Source of the DNA: Hortaea werneckii
Taxonomy: Eukaryota > Ascomycota > Dothideomycetes > Mycosphaerellales > Teratosphaeriaceae
Length of the DNA stretch: 64,000 nt
Assembly: GCA_037044905.1 (NCBI GenBank)
Contig: JBAOKB010000184.1
Span: forward strand, 1-64,000
Direction: 5' to 3'
Part shown: piece by piece, positions 21,057-31,487 of the stretch
Position numbering within the stretch: the first letter of the stretch is position 1
How the letters are laid out: the number at the start of each line of letters is the position of its first letter
The notes under the pieces: model-generated
The model's database searches: none
What the model saw: only the letters and a program-made list of their open reading frames with translations
Told to the model about the DNA's origin: nothing
Made by a program: the position numbers and the translations under genes

Positions 21057-22569
21057 TCATCCCGCCACTTCAATTGCACTTTCAAGTATTGCTGACACAC
21101 CACCAGGTACAGCATCTAGCAGCTGCAGTTCTGCCTTGATGTTCAACATAAGCATGATTTGCAGCTCTCGCCGAGTGGTGTCCTTCTTCGCCCCGCCATC
21201 TTGCGAGCGCCGTTCAAGCATCTTGCAAGCCTTACTCCGATCCCTTGCAGTTAGCGTTAGCAGCCCTTGATTAGCGTGTGCCTCGTCCCGGGATGTAATG
21301 ATATGCCCGCTATTAAGACCGAGACGGCTGAGCTTTTCGACCTTGAGTCCAAGGTTCTCATGTCTCATCGCCGCGGAACCATGCTTGTAGACATCCAGGA
21401 TTGCAATGCCGTCCGGATCATAGTCAGCAAGACCAAAGACCAGAGGCGACGAAAAGCCATTGTGCGGAGATGGAGTGCTGAGAAAGCGAAGCATAGCGCG
21501 TGTAGCGATATCTGGATAGCCCTTGCCAGTAACGAGCACAGTTTCGTTCGAACTCCTCTCCCAGCAGCTTGAACCTGCAAGCGAACGGAAGCTTGCCTCC
21601 TTTTCTACAACGATGATCTGTTTGACCGCCTTCATGTCCACGGACAAGATATGCTTCAAGTCCGGGATCAGAATGCCGTCTCTGTCAGCTCCGCAATCTA
21701 CACTCGAACCATCACGTCGGCAGAAGTTGATTTTGCCGACCAGAAGGCCTTTGGCTGCGGCCGCTACGTTGAGAGCTGACCGGGGTACGTTGAAAGTGAA
21801 TGCTAAATCATCCACATAGCGATCGACTATTGCCTGTTTTCCGAAGAGGGCCACGTCACGATAGTAAATATCTCTTGTGTGCCAAGTCAGCGAGGGCAGC
21901 GCGAGAGTGGCGATCAACTGAAGTACCTCTTCGAGATTGTGATACCTGTCCGCAAAGCTTCATGCATGAGTTCTAGCACTCGCACAACGACAGCTAAACG
22001 GTATTAGTATATAATGGGGCTGCAGATGTTGAGATCTCACCAAAGCGCCATGCCTCCTCCGCCGTTCTGCCAGGGAAGCTTAGGCGTCTTGTCTTCGCGT
22101 TGCGGCTGATGTCGTCTGTCGAAGTTCTTACTTTTAAAGTCAGCCCAATGTCGTCGCCCTCGTGATGGAGAGCGTCGCGTATTTGTTGAAAAAGGTGCTC
22201 AATGCACTGAATGACGGTGAAATGGCCCTGGCCTTGACTTGGAGCCTTTGACGTATTAGGCGACGCCTCTACCGTGGAAAAGCGTGGACAGGACGGTGCT
22301 AAGTTGTTCACGGAGTTGCACAGATGCTGATCACTTTTGCTGTCGTCATATTTCCCAAGATTCTCGGATAGCTGATGTCTCCCATCGCTTTCACTTGGGA
22401 CTGTATCGTCAGGGATTATCGCCGACTTGGGTCTATAACCTTCCGACGTAGCCTCTTCGTCACTTTCGCAGAATGTCAATTGGGCTGCAGTATTAGTCAA
22501 TGAACTTTGTGAAGAGCTGAAAGCCACATTATCTGTCTCAAAGAGATCGTCGAACTCGAACTGATCCAT
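21057..22569 (-). CDS. SPO11: Meiotic DNA double-strand-break transesterase SPO11
   Basis: Three exons, join(21057..21873, 21927..21993, 22041..22569), 470 aa. SPO11 is the topoisomerase VIA-like protein that makes the programmed breaks starting meiotic recombination. The N-terminal 110 residues are acidic and Ser-rich. Exon 2 is only 67 nt and encodes the winged-helix segment VVVRVLELMHEALR. Splicing then creates TISKRDIYYRDVALFG, the hallmark motif with the catalytic Tyr of the 5Y-CAP domain. The Toprim domain is readable, with IIVVEKEASF (metal-binding Glu), VLVTGKGYPD and GLADYDPDG (the DxD pair). The C-terminus ends ELQIMLMLNIKAELQLL and a short tail. Donors are GTGAGA and GTACTT; acceptors are TTTAG and ACAAG. 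The gene appears intact, so the lineage probably retains the capacity for meiosis, which RIP also requires. Confidence 0.95.
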
Positions 22570-22802
22570 CTCGACTGTGTCTCATTGCGACGATGATGCG
22601 GAACCAAGACAGAAGGAAGTGCAGTTGTCAATTGACGCGCTAGCGGCAAATTCCGGCTCGCGCATCGCGTCCCTTCCAGCGCGTCACTCTCCCAATTCAC
22701 GAAAGGGCAGGGACAATCACGGCCACCTCACGCATTATTCGAAGTTGCTGCCTGTGCGCGTACATGACCTGCTCAATTCTCGCATTTCAAACGTGAACGG
22801 AC
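22570..22802. promoter_or_regulatory. Shared divergent promoter region SPO11 / CAF-1
   Basis: Only 233 bp separate the start codons of SPO11 (minus) and the CAF-1 large subunit (plus). Two ACGCG cores, the relaxed form of the MluI cell-cycle box, lie at 22635-22639 (plus) and 22680-22684 (minus). They could give S-phase expression to the CAF-1 gene. This is inference from position and short motifs. Confidence 0.35.
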
Positions 22803-24870
22803 ATGGAGGAAATAGATTCGTCACCAGTTGCACCCACATCGCCTAATCCACTTAAACGTCGTGCACCAGACGGTAACGATACGCCAGGGAAGAAACCACT
22901 CAATCTCAAGGGATCGCAATTTGCCATGCCGACTCCTCCGGATACTGAAGAGTCCAGCAATTCCAGTCCGCAACATCAGGACCAGAACCAGACAGGCCAG
23001 CGACAGGGTTCTCCGGCTGCAAGTAGCATTTCCAGCCTGAGTAGTGTAGAGATCGCGTCAGAGCAGGGAGCTGTTGAGACGAATCAGTCCGACAACAGCA
23101 AGCCGAATCAACCTCCCGCCAAGCGAAGAAAGCTTACGCCGTCGGAGAAGCTAGAGAAACAGCGTGCAAAGGAGGCAAAGGAGAAAGAGAAGACCGAGCA
23201 GAAGGCTCGCAAGGACGAGGAGAAGCGTGTCAAGGATGAAGAGAAACGCAGGAAAGCCGAAGAGCGCGAGGCAAAGCGCCGTGAGAAGGATTTGGAAGAG
23301 CAGCGGAAGACAGAGGAGAAGCTCAAGAAGGAACGTTCTCAGATGCGACTAGGTGCCTTCTTTGGAGCCAAGCCAACCGTCACGCCGACCAAGAGACCTA
23401 TGGAATCTGGTGAAGGTAGCTCTACTAGGCGCAAGTCGCTTTCACTGGAGCCTTTTGACAATATCGCCGACCAGATTCGACGTTCTCAATCGCCAACGAA
23501 GGGTACGCAGCCAAATCCTCAGGGTGACGGTGCACAGCCTACTCCGGCCGAACCTACACCAGAGAAGACTAAGACGGTCTCTGATTACCGTCGGCATTTC
23601 CTTCCGTATGAATTGCCGACGCACTCTACTATGGCTCAGACATTCAGCATACCTAATCCTGATGACTACGCTTACTGGCAAGGCGCATTTGACGACGAAC
23701 TGAAAGACCCGTCATTCCGCGAGAAAGTGGACTTGGGTCTCATTGAACCGAGTGCTGTTGTCGATCACATGTTCAAATCAATTGGTGCAGCTGGGCGCGG
23801 CACTCGTCAGTATAACATCCGCACTCTGGTGGATCACATCCAAGGCACCTCGTCATCACCTATCGATCTTACTCACGACAACTCCACAGCACGTGCTCCT
23901 CTTTTGGCATTGCAGGACGTATCACGACGATATTTACATTTCAGCACGGATGTGCGACCTCCTTACTTTGGGACATACACGAAAATACGATCACCTCGAT
24001 CCACCAGACGCATGATGATCAATCCCTTCAATCGCACACGCACAGACACAGACTACGATTACGATTCGGAAGCAGAGTGGGAAGAGCCCGAAGAGGGCGA
24101 GGATATCTGCGGTGATGACGAAGATGATGCAGAGTCTCTCGGTGACGAAGATGAGATGGACGCGTTCCTGGACGATTCTGAGGACTCACTCAAGAACAAG
24201 CGCAAGCTCATTACCGGTGACTTGCAGCCCACAAGTACGGGTCTCTGTTGGGAAAACGAAAAGGCTGTGGCTGTGCAGAGCATAGGCGACGGAGGCGAGA
24301 TCTTGGGCGCACCCAAGGAAATGAAAGACATGAGAATAGGGTGTCTTCTGCCCAACTTTTCAGGCTGCACCATCGATCCTTTCTCCACAGAATACTGGGC
24401 GGGTGACATGGCCGCGCCACCCGTGCCGCTCGGTGAAACGCCTTTGACAACTCAGGGAACGCTTGCACCGGTCAGACCCCCGCTTCAAGAACGCCACAGC
24501 AACGGCTCTCCATCACAAACATTACTCATTGGCGCTGCAGAGGGCGAGAAGGGACCGATTACCAGCTCTTCCGCCACACAAGGTAACAAGCGCGGACCTA
24601 AACCTCAGCCGAAAATGCTCAACAAGGAGGATCTGGACGAATTCAAGGAAGCTGTGGTCGGTAGCCCGCTAGGCAAAGTCGAGCTCTGCAAGGGCCTAAA
24701 AACTAGGTATGTCGTTCTCGATCGTACGATGTAGACGTCGTCCGGAGCTAATTGTCAACAGGTTCCCGAAAATGACCATGGAAACGATCAAAGAGGCCCT
24801 GAGCTCGCAGTTTGCACAAGTCGGCAGCAAAAAGGCGGAGAAGAAATGGGTCTTCGTTAGTGCTTCCTGA
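22803..24870 (+). CDS. Chromatin assembly factor 1, large subunit (p150/Cac1)
   Basis: Two exons, join(22803..24706, 24762..24870), 670 aa. CAF-1 deposits new H3-H4 onto DNA behind the replication fork, guided by PCNA. Residues about 105-185 form the KER domain, a continuous Lys/Glu/Arg helix. Around residue 315-340 is the segment with HSTMAQTFSIPNPDDY, followed by an ISXX-type region. The segment RRYLHFSTDVRPPYFGTYTK matches the core CAF-1 p150 motif. An acidic ED domain follows (about 415-465, many Asp/Glu). The C-terminus, completed by exon 2 (FPKMTMETIKEALSSQF, then KKWVFV), is the DNA-binding winged helix. Splicing is GTATGT/AACAG with an Arg codon split. Without the second exon the winged helix would be cut short. 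It is head-to-head with SPO11. Confidence 0.9.
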
Positions 24871-25173
24871 ACGGACAACGAAACGCGTGACGCTTTGCAA
24901 AGATTCTGATGGGTCTGATGAGGACCTGCTACATCGGCATCTTTAAACAGTCTCGCTTGCGTTTCCGAACTTCTGAGAGCGGAAGGGTGAACTCGACGAT
25001 ATCATCTCTTACAAAAGACAGTCCGATGTACGTATTCCATAGAACGCAAGAGCTGCAATCATGGTCTATGACGTGCAGAGTCCACCCTTCGCCCTTTTCT
25101 AGCTAGAATATCATGACTACATACCTTACAAACTACCCTTTTCATATCGTACACATATTCCTCCAACAACATT

Positions 25174-27768
25174 CTATGACACTTCCGCCCGCATATCCTG
25201 CGCCGCCTTCCGCCTCCTCTCCTTATCCCGCTCTTCCTTCCGGAAAAAGGCATTCTTCGGCTTCGCCAGCTCCTTATTACTCCTACTACCCTTGGCATAC
25301 TCCAAATACGCCATATCCTCGCCACCAGCGAGGGAGGACAGCGTGCCGGCCTGTCTCTTGACGCCGTTCCCGCCTTTCTTCCCTCCCGCGCCCCCCTGTT
25401 TCCGGAACGTGGCTTTGTCGGAGAAGAGATCGTCGACGATGCTTTCCTGCTCGCCGGCCGTCTCCGACTGCAGCAGCACGTCCGTCAGCAGCGTCATGCG
25501 CTCCTCCTGCGTCGAGAAGCGCAGGTCCGGCATCCGGTCGATGCCGTTCAGGTGCGTGATCACTTTGAACGCGTACCCCTGGTCGACGAGGAAGGCTTGG
25601 CGTTTGGAGGAGTAGTACATTTCGTTTGTGTCCTTGGAGACGAGCGAGTAGAAGAAGGCGTTGAATCCTTCGTCGTTGCGGCGTTTTGCGCGCAGGATCC
25701 GGCCTAGTCGTTGCGCTTCTTGACGTCGGGAGCCGTAGTGCGAGGAGATCTGGATGAGGCAGGTGGCTTCCGGGAGGTCTAGTGAGGTGTCGCCAATCTT
25801 GGACAGGAAGACGGTTGACACGGCCGGGTTGAACTGGAAGTTCTGTAGAACGTTGTCTCGCTCACGCTGCCCGGTGTCGCCGAAGATGTAAGGTTTCTTC
25901 AGACCCTCGGCATACTGCTTCAGTGCGTAGACGTTGTCGGAGAAAACGATGATCTTGTCGCCTCTTCGCTCGTGGAAGTCGATTAGAAACTGACAAGCCT
26001 GGAACTTGCGCGGGTTCATTGTGGAGAGGAGAGAGCGCTTGTTCGTGTTCCTCGATTGCAAGTATTCGCTGTAAAACTCAGTAGTCATTGGACACCACAC
26101 TTCAGCACACTGGACACGAGCGATGTGGCCTTCCTCGCTGAGCTGGAGCCAATTTGCCTCGTAAAGCTTCGGTCCGATCAAGAAATTAAGGTCTTTGATT
26201 TTGTCGTCTTCACGCAAAAGTGTCGCGGTCAGCCCCAGCTTCGAATGCGTCTTGATACGTTCTGTCACCCGTCTGAACATCTCGGCTGGCACGACGTGGA
26301 CCTCATCAAGGACCATGAGACCCCATTCGCGACCTGTGATGGCTTCCATGGTCTGCTTGCTATCGTGCGCACGGCGGCTGTTCTGCGTGACCATACTGTA
26401 TGTGCAGACGATGATACAGGCGCGATTCGGAATGCGACCTTTCTCTGTTGATGTGAAAATCACAACATCGTCCGGATTGATGTTTGACCACTTGATGAAC
26501 TCAGACCGCCATTGACCTGCAGAAGTTGCCGATGTGCAGAGCACGATGACACTCTTTTTCTCCGTGCAAGCAGCTGTGATACCAACCAGAGTCTTCCCTG
26601 CACCGCACGGCAAGACGATAATGCCACTTCGCGCACGTCCGTTGCCGAACATTTTGCTGAGAGCGTGTTCCTGGTAGTAACGGATCTGTGTGCTTGGTCG
26701 AAGGTCGATGTCCAAGGTAGCGTTCTGCTCGTCTGCGCGGAAATCATACTCTTCAGTGAGCGGTAGATTGAGCTTCACATTGCAATGCTCCTGTACAACT
26801 TGGATCTTGCCGCCGTCAATCTCGAACGAATGTACTTGATCCAGCTCATCGTCGTCCTCCTCTTCTCGTAGAAACTCTGTCATGTCTTTCTCCGCATCCC
26901 TGCCCCCAAACTCGTCGTCAGAGTCCTCCTCGTCCTGGTTCTGCCGCTTTTGCTGCTCCATTTGCGCCGCTGCCTCTTTATTTTGTGTCGCATCTTTTGT
27001 GCCCGGGATGATGAGACCTCCCATCTTCGATGCCTTCTCTGTTGTCAAGTCCGCCGACTCCTCCACTCTGCAAGGACTTATCACTGGATCTCGAAGTAAC
27101 ATCTGCAGCACTGACGCATCGTTGCTCTCGATGAAATATCTGTTGTGCTTCAGAACTAGTCGTACTTTCCCAAACGACTGGGTGACTTCGTGGACGAATT
27201 CGACGATGTTATCCGGTACCTTCGTCTTGCTGAATAGCTCTAATTGCCTCACAATATCCTGCTCTGTCAAGCCTACCGATACAGCAGCGAATAAGCTGTG
27301 CGGGCTGATAGTATACTCATGCATGTTGGTCGTCCGGCTCTGCGGCTCCGCGATGTTGATGAGGAAGTTCTGTGCCTGCTTGAAGCTCGGGGAGAAAGTC
27401 TCGAGTACCACTCTACCATTGTATCGGTCTATCCACAACGGTCTGAGTCGATGGTCTGATTTGAGAGGTTCGTTGAAGAAGTTGTGCTTGGGATTGAAAA
27501 GACGGCTGGCGGCATCGCCGTCGCCTTCGACTTGCTTGGTTGTTGCATACGTCGCTGGCTGATATTTCTTGACTACTTCGTCGTACTTATGCTTCTCATA
27601 CTTCCGCTTTGGTCCTGACGCGGGTGTCCCTTCTCGACCGCTCGACTCTTCGGCTTCACTCGCGCTGAGATACTCTTCGTCGCTCCCTGAGACGGGCGTG
27701 CTGATGCCAGAGGCAACTCGCTTGGAAGCACGTCCGCTGCTGGCGGGCGCCTTTCTCTTCGGTGCCAT
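25174..27768 (-). CDS. SSL2: TFIIH DNA helicase/translocase SSL2 (XPB)
   Basis: 864 aa from the Met at 27768, which has an A at -3 and G at +4; the frame is open 23 codons further. SSL2/XPB is the 3'-5' translocase of TFIIH that opens promoters for RNA polymerase II and acts in nucleotide excision repair. The N-terminal basic start (MAPKRKAPASSG) precedes the XPB-specific N-terminal region. The helicase core has Walker A LPCGAGKT (386-393), DEVH box (488-491), motif III LGLTATLLRED, which includes the XPB RED motif, and motif VI QRLGRILRAKRR. The C-terminal tail is basic (ERDKERRRKAAQDMR). It is a single exon, unlike many fungal orthologues. It is convergent with the CAF-1 gene, with about 300 bp between the stops. 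Confidence 0.97.
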   Translation of the reverse strand: MAPKRKAPASSGRASKRVASGISTPVSGSDEEYLSASEAEESSGREGTPASGPKRKYEKHKYDEVVKKYQPATYATTKQVEGDGDAASRLFNPKHNFFNEPLKSDHRLRPLWIDRYNGRVVLETFSPSFKQAQNFLINIAEPQSRTTNMHEYTISPHSLFAAVSVGLTEQDIVRQLELFSKTKVPDNIVEFVHEVTQSFGKVRLVLKHNRYFIESNDASVLQMLLRDPVISPCRVEESADLTTEKASKMGGLIIPGTKDATQNKEAAAQMEQQKRQNQDEEDSDDEFGGRDAEKDMTEFLREEEDDDELDQVHSFEIDGGKIQVVQEHCNVKLNLPLTEEYDFRADEQNATLDIDLRPSTQIRYYQEHALSKMFGNGRARSGIIVLPCGAGKTLVGITAACTEKKSVIVLCTSATSAGQWRSEFIKWSNINPDDVVIFTSTEKGRIPNRACIIVCTYSMVTQNSRRAHDSKQTMEAITGREWGLMVLDEVHVVPAEMFRRVTERIKTHSKLGLTATLLREDDKIKDLNFLIGPKLYEANWLQLSEEGHIARVQCAEVWCPMTTEFYSEYLQSRNTNKRSLLSTMNPRKFQACQFLIDFHERRGDKIIVFSDNVYALKQYAEGLKKPYIFGDTGQRERDNVLQNFQFNPAVSTVFLSKIGDTSLDLPEATCLIQISSHYGSRRQEAQRLGRILRAKRRNDEGFNAFFYSLVSKDTNEMYYSSKRQAFLVDQGYAFKVITHLNGIDRMPDLRFSTQEERMTLLTDVLLQSETAGEQESIVDDLFSDKATFRKQGGAGGKKGGNGVKRQAGTLSSLAGGEDMAYLEYAKGSRSNKELAKPKNAFFRKEERDKERRRKAAQDMRAEVS

Positions 27769-28123
27769 ACTCGAAAGCCTCCTCTGGGGGTTGATGAACT
27801 CCGGAAGGTGATCGCTGCAAGAAGTTGTCTTGGTCAAGATGATGCATGCCTTTGTGCCCGCTGATCTTCCGGGCTGACATCGATGTCACCCCAGTCGGAG
27901 CTCGCCGCCGTAGCGTGGCGCATGTGAATGCCGGCTACGGGAGGTCCGTGCTCACCACCGAACCATCTTCCTGTTCATCGCAACGACCATAGATACCACT
28001 TTTCTACATCGCTGTAACGTTGGATTTGGTGAGAGTGCAGACTTGGAAGTAGCTCATCAGACGAGCCCATCAACCATCTGAAATCTCTCAGAGCAAGGCG
28101 GTTCACATTTGCAACGTTCAAGC

Positions 28124-28561
28124 ATGAACACTGTACGTCTTCACCCAGGAAGTCCAACAGAGCACTTCAGCTGACAGCCGTCGCAGATCAGATCAGTAGG
28201 CTACGGCTGGGCCGTCCTCATCGTCGCCGGCGGCGGCTCTTACTACTTCGCAAAACGCAGCATCAACGCCGACCGAGAAGCACGAGCCGAAGATGCCGAG
28301 AGGAGACGCCAACAAAGAGAACGCATGCGGGTGCAGGCCGCCTTCGAGAACAGATCCTCAGCGACACCTTCTGGCCCCAGCACACTGAAACGACAGGCTG
28401 CAGCTACTGGGGGCGACGACAATCCGAGCCCAAGCAGACAAGCAGCCGAGGGCGATCCGGCACCAGTAACACATGCCCAGGAAGAGGCGGCGACAAAAGG
28501 GAAATACGAAGCGGCAGAGCCTTTTAGAAGTCGCAAAGGAGATAGGTTCAGTTCAATATGA
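28124..28561 (+). CDS. Small single-helix fungal protein (DUF4748-like)
   Basis: Two exons, join(28124..28132, 28187..28561), 127 aa. Exon 1 is only ATG-AAC-ACT, followed by GTACGT; the acceptor is CGCAG. The joined start is MNTIRSVGYGWAVLIVAGGG, then SYYFAKRSINADR: one hydrophobic helix near the N-terminus followed by a highly charged, disordered tail. This resembles a small conserved ascomycete family (I believe DUF4748) of unknown function; the helix followed by basic residues would suit a mitochondrial membrane protein. The nine-base first exon is easily missed by gene finders. Confidence 0.7.
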
Positions 28562-28929
28562 AAAAGAAGTGGGCGTCTATGAGATGAAATCGACTTTCGG
28601 TTTCGGCGCCCGATCAAGGATATATTGTCTTGGTCTGAATTGCAAGTGTACCGATATGACGGCCGTTGAAAGGTTGACCGAATCCGTCTTATTCCTCCCT
28701 ACCCGATCATCCCTTGTGAATTATTCCCAAACGCCGACGTCAATTCGTAATATGTCGAGTGCGCCTCACACTCCGTGGCACAACGCGGCCGATCCATCAA
28801 GATCGAAGAGCACCAGCGTAGTCTTCCAGTCGTGACCCGGGAAGGCAGTCGCGAAAGCTGAGCGGACGCCTGATCCCGATTAGCGCTTGCACATGACGAC
28901 CATGCGGTATGAAACGTGAGTTGTTCAAC

Positions 28930-29127
28930 TTACATCTTCTGATACCGTTGATCCTTCTGTGCTTTCCTGCTCACAACGGCGGCGCCTGCGAATGGTGTGC
29001 TGAAGGCGATGCAACAGTATCCCATGATAGCTGCAGCACCGAGCTTTTCTCTCCGAGTCGGTCCAGCTGTGCGGCTTGAGTATTGCCTTGCTGTTTGCAT
29101 GAGGAGCTGGCGCGTAGGGGAATTCAT
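28930..29127 (-). CDS. Small mitochondrial-type membrane protein, unrecognised
   Basis: 65 codons. The N-terminus (MNSPTRQLLMQTARQYSSRT) is rich in Arg/Ser/Gln without acids, like a mitochondrial presequence. A single hydrophobic helix follows (AAAIMGYCCIAFSTPFAG), and a basic tail ends QKDQRYQKM. The stop TAA lies inside ATGTAAGT, which would also be a good splice donor, so a further exon downstream is possible and I could not place one. The composition suits a small respiratory-chain or inner-membrane subunit, but no family is assigned. Confidence 0.5.
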   Translation of the reverse strand: MNSPTRQLLMQTARQYSSRTAGPTRREKLGAAAIMGYCCIAFSTPFAGAAVVSRKAQKDQRYQKM

Positions 29128-29339
29128 GTTGGTTTGTCTTGGTAGGTCGTAACTTGAGGTTGTTGCTGAACTGATGATGGAGAAATGTGAAGCCCTCGGA
29201 TTATTATAAGTTTGTGCCCAGTTGACTTCTCAAGCGATTCCTTGGTTCTTTGACTGTTGTTTGCTGTCTCAGTACAAAGTCAAATGCAGTTTGTTTCCAC
29301 TTTCCTGCTCACTCACTGCAATATTAAAGCAAGCGCTGG

Positions 29340-30110
29340 GTGGGATTGACCAATCAGCGGCTGTCGGAGGGGGCCGATGTTGAGTTCAAGTGGTGTGAAA
29401 GGGCTAGAAACGGGTCAAGGGCGACAATTCGTGCTGCAGGTGAAAGGTGCTGCCGTATGATCTTGCTCAGGAGAAAGGGAGAAATAATAGTGGCGACCGG
29501 TTCCGTAGTGGACAAGGTGCCCTCTTCAAATAATGCAGCCGCGTCCTGTACCAACACCCCGGCGTGCTTGCCGAACCACTTCACCTTCACTGCGGGGAAC
29601 TTGCCGTGGCGCGATTCCGCACCCAAAATGGGGAAGAAACTACAGCCGCCAATGATGCACGCGGTTTCCGCACTCGTTGCTCTTTTACTTTCCTTCTACA
29701 TTCACCTCCCCCAAGTCGCGGAGACCCGGTCGACTTGGCAAGTAGATGCCCTCTACGCTGGTGAGAGGTCGGGTAGTTGGACAAGCATCCTTCCTGTGGG
29801 CGTCGCTGCCTGTGGTCAACTGCGGAAGAGCTTCGGTCTTCGGGACAAGTGGGCGGCTTTACGCGGTCCGTGTGGGCTCAGAGTGGGATGGTATGATAGT
29901 GACGCAGGCGGTGCAACGACAACCAAAACGTGGAATAAGGATATGAAAGTGGAGGCCTTTATTTGGGCGGCTATGAAGTTACGGACGAGTTCGAGTCAGG
30001 GCCGTTTGGCATGTTACGATACATCTATACTGCAGCAGCGCTTGACCCGCGCGAGATTCCAACCTTCCTCGGCGCCATACTCTTGCAACATCCCTCTAAT
30101 GGATGTATGA
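29340..30110 (+). CDS. 256-codon ORF of doubtful reality
   Basis: Long open frame with no recognised domain. It has an internal hydrophobic stretch (VSALVALLLSFYIHL) at about residue 110. Its last 86 bases overlap, antisense, the better supported kinase-like fragment on the minus strand. Codon choice and composition do not look convincing. It may be a chance ORF. Confidence 0.2.
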   Translation: MGLTNQRLSEGADVEFKWCERARNGSRATIRAAGERCCRMILLRRKGEIIVATGSVVDKVPSSNNAAASCTNTPACLPNHFTFTAGNLPWRDSAPKMGKKLQPPMMHAVSALVALLLSFYIHLPQVAETRSTWQVDALYAGERSGSWTSILPVGVAACGQLRKSFGLRDKWAALRGPCGLRVGWYDSDAGGATTTKTWNKDMKVEAFIWAAMKLRTSSSQGRLACYDTSILQQRLTRARFQPSSAPYSCNIPLMDV

Positions 30111-30740
30111 CAGATTGCACGAATTCCTTCCGCCACTCGTTGCGAGAGGCATCAATCGGTGCCCTTTGCAAGCACCACAGCACTGCTTCAGCAAAGTCTG
30201 TATCTGCTTCCAGCTCTACATCTCTCGCCCATTCTTGAGCGATAGCAAGCCTCTGGAAAGGGGTGTAGTGGATTCCTTGCGAAGGAGCTGCTCCAGAGAT
30301 CGTGGGTCTCAAGGCGCTTGCCGAAGCAGAGTTCGAGTAGCACTATTCCGAGACTCCAGAAGGTCTCGTCTCTCGTCGACCGCCCATCGGATGTTTGTGT
30401 CAGATTGTCAATGCTCGCAGTCACATGTGGCGTCTCACAATGTCCTGCTGGTGAGTTGCCATGGCTGAGCGAGAGTTCCTGCAACAACTAGGTTTTGGGC
30501 ATCCATGGCAAGGGGTAGTATCTGACCTGTGCAACAGTACAAAGTAAGTTTGAGTGCAAGACCACAGCGCAGTCTGATAGAATGACGCCCAGAGGTCGAT
30601 TGCAGCACTGTGGAGACGGACGTTGATGCTTGTTCTTCTTGACATATTGCTCTATCTGAGTTTATGCGATACTGGACGTCGTCGTACCCGTCGTGAAGGT
30701 ATTTGAAACAGGTCGAAGTACCACAACTCCTTACCAATAT
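30025..30740 (-). pseudogene. Fragment of a HET-associated kinase-like (DUF7580-type) gene
   Basis: Two adjacent minus-strand pieces in different frames together give the typical C-terminus of a large fungal family of kinase-like proteins found with HET and prion-inhibition domains. Piece one (to about 30290) reads ETFWSLGIVLLELCFGKRLE, matching the degenerate kinase subdomain IX. Piece two (30025 to about 30260) reads AIAQEWARDVELEADTDF, then AVLWCLQRAP, and ends VIHPLEGCCKSM. A one-base shift between about 30240 and 30300 separates them, without splice sites. Upstream to about 30740 only scattered pieces (GLALKLTLYC) are seen, with stops. It is probably a decayed gene. Confidence 0.5.
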
Positions 30741-31487
30741 TCCCAGAGACTTTCTCGCATTAGATTGGCCACTGCCTCGTTATTGCTCTGCGGCTGAGAG
30801 GTGGTGACGCGGGTTAATCTCTTTGACTTCGATTCACTCACGCTCAGAGATCTGTCCTAGTCCAGGAGCAGATTACTTGGGCAGGTATCGAAATTTACTA
30901 TTGAGTTGTGCAGAAGATCACTATGACAGGATGACGGTTGTACATTGATCAGGATCTCGAGACAATACACACTTGTTTTTCCCCCTCGCCTTTTTAAGAA
31001 GTAGACAATGTCTCTGGAATCTACAAATTCAAACACCTTCCAAATTCAAGCTTCGTTGCAGGCACTCGAAGAAGCTGACCGGTAAACGGCAAGGCGTTCG
31101 GCTAATCGACGTGCAGTGCAGCACATCCTAGTCATCCCAGTAGCAGCCCCTCCTCGTCCTAGCTGTTATCTCGACACACAGATTCTACACGTCTTGAGCG
31201 GAGAGACAGTTGGAAGTCGTCGCCGGATACGAATCTTTGTTGTGACGGAGAGCACGACAAACCGCTCCGGAAGTACAGTAGCATTCGGTCCAGCTGAGCG
31301 GAGTGTATTCTAGCCGCTCCTGCCAGACAACACCCAAAAGCAGGATTGTTTGAAGGAGCCGAGCGAGGGAGGGAAAGACAAAGAGGAAGAAAATATTTAA
31401 CAGTCTATCGGATCGTGAGAAGGTGTAAGACCAACCGTCCAGTTGATTCTACATCGAAGATCATCAAGTTGTTTAGGCACTACCAAG

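Noticed and set aside
21874..21926. Met at 21917 as the start of SPO11
   Set aside because: It lies in an intron. Splicing from the 67-nt exon creates the KRDIYYRD motif, and the N-terminal exon starts at 22569.
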